A DNA stretch of 64,000 bases from Dolomedes plantarius. Lineage: Eukaryota > Arthropoda > Arachnida > Araneae > Dolomedidae. Below are positions 60,495 to 64,000 of this stretch, in pieces; the first letter of the stretch is position 1; the number at the start of each line of letters is the position of its first letter. The stretch lies in contig OU015499.1 of assembly GCA_907164885.2 (NCBI GenBank), positions 165,404,097 to 165,468,096 on the forward strand. Direction: 5' to 3'. A program made the position numbers and the translations under genes. The notes beneath the pieces were generated by a model that saw only the letters and a program-made list of their open reading frames with translations, ran no database searches and was not told the origin of the DNA.

Positions 60495-61181
60495 TCTATA
60501 TATATATATAAAACATTTCCGTAACTGACTCACTCACTCACTGACTGACTGACTGACAGACATACAACGCACAGACCTAAAGGGGACCGCTGGACCTAAA
60601 TGGCTGAAATTTTGCATGGCGATTCTTCTTATGGTGTAGGGGTGCACTAAGAAAGATTTTTGAAAAATTCTTAGTTTTTTTAAAATTAAATTTTTAAGCT
60701 TTTTTGTAACTTTTTTAAATTTGCATTTAAAATAATAATTTGAGGGTTATAAAATTTACATCACGAGAAAGATCCTAAAAATTCCTTTAAAATGAAATCT
60801 TTTTCGAACCATTACCTCGATTTTCTGATTTTTGGTGAATTTTTAAAGATTCATTTTTAGAATTTAATTTATTAAATGCCTATCACGTGATTTCTTTTTT
60901 TGGTCCTTTAAATAAATTTATCGTCACGTGCATAACAACTAACTAGACAAAAAAAATTTTTTTTTTCTTTCTAATGCAGCAGATGATTGGATATTATCCA
61001 AAAAAATTATCCCTTACGATTTTTTTTACAAATATATATACATATATTTTACATTAATTGTATACATTAATCGTCGCATTTATTATAAATATATATATTC
61101 TTTTTTTGGCATTAATTGCATACATTGACCGTTGTATTTAATTTGAATGTACTCCGTAGCAAAGCGCGGGTTTTCAGCTAG
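60495..61181 (+). mobile_element. Non-autonomous Helitron, 687 bp
   Basis: Begins TCTATATATATATAAAAC and ends AAAGCGCGGGTTTTCAGCTAG, inserted between A (60494) and T (61182). TC at the start, CTAG at the end and an A|T target are Helitron features. CCG-TA-GC-AAA-GC-G-CGG just before the end can form a short bulged hairpin. CTGACTGACTGACTGACAGA forms a small internal repeat. There is no coding. Confidence 0.8.
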
Positions 61182-61676
61182 TAATTTTATATATTTCATT
61201 ACAGTTATAAACTTTTTAATCTGATGGTAACCAAAGCTTTTTCATCATATGTTCATAGAATTTCTCTGGGCATTAAGCTAAAGAATTAATGATGAAATTA
61301 TTTTTAATTACGGTTAACTAAAATGAAAATAAAGGGAAAAATGTGAATATTGCTTATGAGTTTTTGATCAGGTCGATATCGTATTCTGGAGATCCCTACA
61401 AACCGAAACATACCAAATCCGTGCGAGTCCTTATGATCTACCAGGACAAAACAATAAGAATTGCTAAGGAACCTCGTGCCCTAATAACAATAAATTTAAA
61501 ATGCTCAGAACTTTCATTAATCCAGAACGTAATTTATAACATCATAATTCATATATATCTCATTTCCAAGCACAAACATTTATATATTGCTATTCATTTC
61601 ACGGGAAAAAATAAAAAAAGCGTGATGGTACAGTGTTAATATATCATATTCAAATTCCTTTCTCCTCTCTTTTCAG
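61182..61676 (+). other. Presumed intron or upstream region of the zinc-finger gene
   Basis: An open frame at 61343-61639 shows no domain. The stretch ends in CCTTTCTCCTCTCTTTTCAG, a strong splice acceptor, so it is probably intronic. Upstream exons were not identified. Confidence 0.45.
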
Positions 61677-63420
61677 GTTCTTCATACAGTTTGTCAGGTG
61701 GGAAACTAAAACGTTTCTGGTGTCATAAAATTCAGAAAGTCAACGTATGCCTGGCAGTTGCAGTTTTCTAATCATCCTGTGAAGGAACGTCGGCATGCCA
61801 GCAGAGCAAATGTCGTGTATTTCCAGCATAAATACACTTTCCAACAAATGCCATTCCTGCGATCAGAACCCTGTTCAAGCCGAAAATGAATGCACTCCGT
61901 ATGAAACGTGTAGAAGTAGTTTATATATAAAAAGTTCCAGTGGGGAAACCTTTTCTGAACAGAGTAAAAGGTGTTCTTCACAGAGCGATTTAAAAAGACA
62001 TCTCCGCATCCTCACTGGAGAGAAAGCTTTCGAATGCACTATATGTGGGAAAACCTTTTCTGAACGCAGTAATTTAAATGCACATCTTCGCATCCATACG
62101 GGAGACAAATCTTTCGCCTGCAGTGTATGCGATAAAAGGATTTCTTCACAGAGCCATTTAAAAAGACATCTCCGCATCCACACGGGAGATAAACCTTTCG
62201 AATGCACTGTATGTGGGAAAACCTTTCTTGAACAGAGTAGATTAACATCACATCTTCGCATTCACACGGGAGAGAAACCTTTCGCCTGCGCTGTATGTGG
62301 GAAAACATTTACTATTCAGAGTAATTTAACAGCACATCTTCGCATCCATACGGGAGAGAAACCTTTCACCTGCACTGTATGTGATAAAAAGTGTTCTTCA
62401 CAGAGCGATTTAAAAAGACATCTCCGCATCCACACTGGAGAGAAAGCTTTCGAATGCACTGTATGTGAGAAAACCTTTTCTGAACAGAGTAATTTAACAG
62501 CACATCTTCGTATCCATACGGGAGAGAAACCTTTCGCCTGCACTGAATGTGAGAAAACCTTTTCTGAACAGAGTAATTTAACAGCACATCTTCGTATCCA
62601 TACAGGAGAGAAACCTTTCGCCTGCACTGTATGTGATAAAAGATGTTCTTCACATAGCGATTTAAAAAAACATCTCCGCGTCCACACGCGAGAGAAACCT
62701 TTTGCATGCACTGTATGTGAGAAAACATTTTCTGAACAGAGTAGTTTGAAAAAACATCTCCGCGTCCACACGGGAGAGAAACCTTTCGCATGCACTGTAT
62801 GTGGGAAAACATTTTCTGAACAGAGTAGTTTGAAAAAACATCTCCTCGTCCACACGGGAGAGAAACCTTTCGCATGTACTGTATGTGATAAAAGGTGTTC
62901 TTCACAGAGCAATTTAAAAAAACATCTCCGCATCCATACGGGAGAGAAACCTTTCGAATGCACTATATGTGGGAAAACCTTTTCTGAACAGAGTAATTTA
63001 AATGCACATCTTCGCATCCATACGGGAGACAATTCTTTCGCCTGCAGTGTATGCGATAAAAGGATTTCTTCACAGAGCCATTTAAAAAGACATCTCCGTA
63101 TCCACACGGGAGATAAACCTTTCGAATGCACTGTATGTGGGAAAACCTTTCCTGAACAGAGTAGATTAACATCACATCTTCGCATCCACACGGGAGAGAA
63201 ACCTTTCGCCTGCGCTGTATGTGGGAAAACATTTACTATTCAGAGTAATTTAACAGCACATCTTCGCATCCACACGGGAGAGACACCATTCGTTTGCCCT
63301 GTATGTGGGAATACATTTTCTAAACAGAGTACTTTAAAATCACATCTTCGCATCCACACGGGAGAGAAACCTTTTGCCTGCACTGTATGTGGGAAACATT
63401 TTCTAAAAAGTGGAATTTAA
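61677..63420 (+). CDS. C2H2 zinc-finger protein, 16 complete fingers
   Basis: After the acceptor at 61676 there are 118 bases of presumed 5' leader, then ATG at 61795 and a 541-codon open frame. Residues 1-48 carry no recognised domain. Residues about 50-78 are a finger that has lost its first cysteine pair (FSEQSKRCSSQSDLKRHLRI). Fingers at residues 79-526 are sixteen perfect 28-residue units of the type F-x-C-x2-C-x12-H-x3-H joined by TGEKP linkers. The last one, from 527, is cut by a stop after CGKHFLKSGI. Such arrays bind DNA in the nucleus. Contact positions repeat a few types (QSNLTAH, QSDLKRH, QSSLKKH), indicating recent internal duplication. Fingers 2-5 and 13-16 are nearly identical, 924 bp apart. 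No KRAB, BTB or ZAD domain is seen in this exon. Confidence 0.9.
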
Positions 63421-63832
63421 CACACATCATCGCATACACATGGGAGAGAAACCTTTCGCCTGCGCTGTGTGTGAGGAAAGATATTCTCAGCAGTGTCATT
63501 TAACAGCACATCAAAGTACCCACACATGAGAGAAACCTTTCGCATGCACTGATTGTAAAAAAAGATTTTCATTGCAGGGGAATTTCAAAACGCATCTCCT
63601 TATGCATGGAGGAAAGTCTTTTGGTCCGCATGATATGTGAGAAACGGCTTTCTGAACTCGGATTTTTTAAAATACATGTTCGTACCTACACAGAAATCTT
63701 TCTTCCTCTGTGTGCGAGAGATTTTCCTTGCAGAGTTCCTTAAAAACGCATCTCCGTACCCTTACAGAAGAGAACCTTTCGATTGCTTTATGTGTGACAA
63801 AAGATTTTCCGGAGAGGGTAATTTAAAATGAA
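63421..63832 (+). pseudogene. Decayed 3' extension of the zinc-finger array
   Basis: Finger text continues after the stop in shifting frames: HMGEKPFACAVCEERYSQQ, HLTAHQSTHT and a stop, EKPFACTDCKKRFSLQGNF, then more degraded units ending FDCFMCDKRFSGEGNLK. About four to five further fingers were once read through. A frameshift at about 63395 now ends the protein early. Confidence 0.8.
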
Positions 63833-63911
63833 AAACCCTTGCATCTGTACTGTATGAGGGATAGGCTTGAGAACAGAGGAAATACGCATATCCCTACATA
63901 TTTAAGAATGC

Positions 63912-63940
63912 AATAAACTGTACTGTCTTATAAAACGGTA
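63912..63940 (+). terminator. Polyadenylation signal of the zinc-finger gene
   Basis: AATAAA at 63912-63917, about 490 bases after the stop, followed by TGTACTGTCTT. It is the first canonical signal downstream. Confidence 0.5.
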
Positions 63941-64000
63941 ATTCGTCTGTATTTAATGGGTCTGGTACCGTTATTTCTGTATTTATGGCGCAAAAATCAT

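Noticed and set aside
61875..63232. Long minus-strand ORFs opposite the zinc-finger gene
   Set aside because: They mirror the 84-bp finger periodicity (repeated CEDV/VSLPCG-like text) and have no independent support.

Overview
The window is nuclear DNA of an animal, most likely an arthropod and plausibly a spider. It is AT-rich, has little coding sequence, has spliced exons with GT-AG borders, and carries many cut-and-paste DNA transposons (pogo/Tigger, Tc1-like, hAT, a TTAA-site element), Helitrons, tRNA-derived SINEs, TA/CA microsatellites and one array-type C2H2 zinc-finger gene. The taxon is inferred from repeat style and is not proven.

Layout. 0-0.6 kb: a candidate terminal exon of a plus-strand gene, then a promoter-like TATA/initiator. 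0.8-3.7 kb: a long inverted repeat next to a decayed Tigger-type transposon. 4.8-5.5 kb: two minisatellites. 6-13 kb: three copies of an unnamed interspersed repeat. 9.3-16.2 kb: five minus-strand exons that join in one frame with matching splice phases (195 codons together). This is the best evidence for an ordinary host gene. Its introns hold a SINE, a Tigger remnant, a Tc1-like element and TA microsatellites. 16.4-19 kb: a foldback element and a nearly intact Tc1-like element. 19-26.7 kb: mostly unrecognised DNA with a zinc-ribbon ORF, SINEs and a Tc1 relic. 26.7-29.0 kb: a 2.26-kb DNA transposon with inverted termini, a 4-bp target duplication and a frameshifted gene of a family I cannot name.

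30.6-45.2 kb is the most striking region: a 14.56-kb hAT-type element with a perfect 8-bp target-site duplication, a C-terminal transposase relic, and about 194 copies of a 66-bp satellite (12.8 kb) that appears to derive from the element's own subterminal sequence. The array has higher-order structure (660-bp and 726-bp units, and larger duplications marked by a 65-bp variant monomer).

45.2-53.9 kb is AT-rich and nearly featureless. 53.9-61.2 kb is dense in repeats: a 152-bp tandem array with a perfect dyad, a TTAA-flanked element, a triplicated repeat with a perfect hairpin, a Helitron 3' end with a helicase relic, a second hAT with a perfect 8-bp target duplication, and a short non-autonomous Helitron. 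61.7-63.9 kb holds a C2H2 zinc-finger gene with 16 complete fingers, followed by decayed extra fingers.

Apart from the zinc-finger gene, the five-exon gene and the possible terminal exon, nearly all coding similarity comes from broken transposase or helicase genes. Long ORFs inside the satellite and on the reverse strand of the zinc-finger gene are artefacts.
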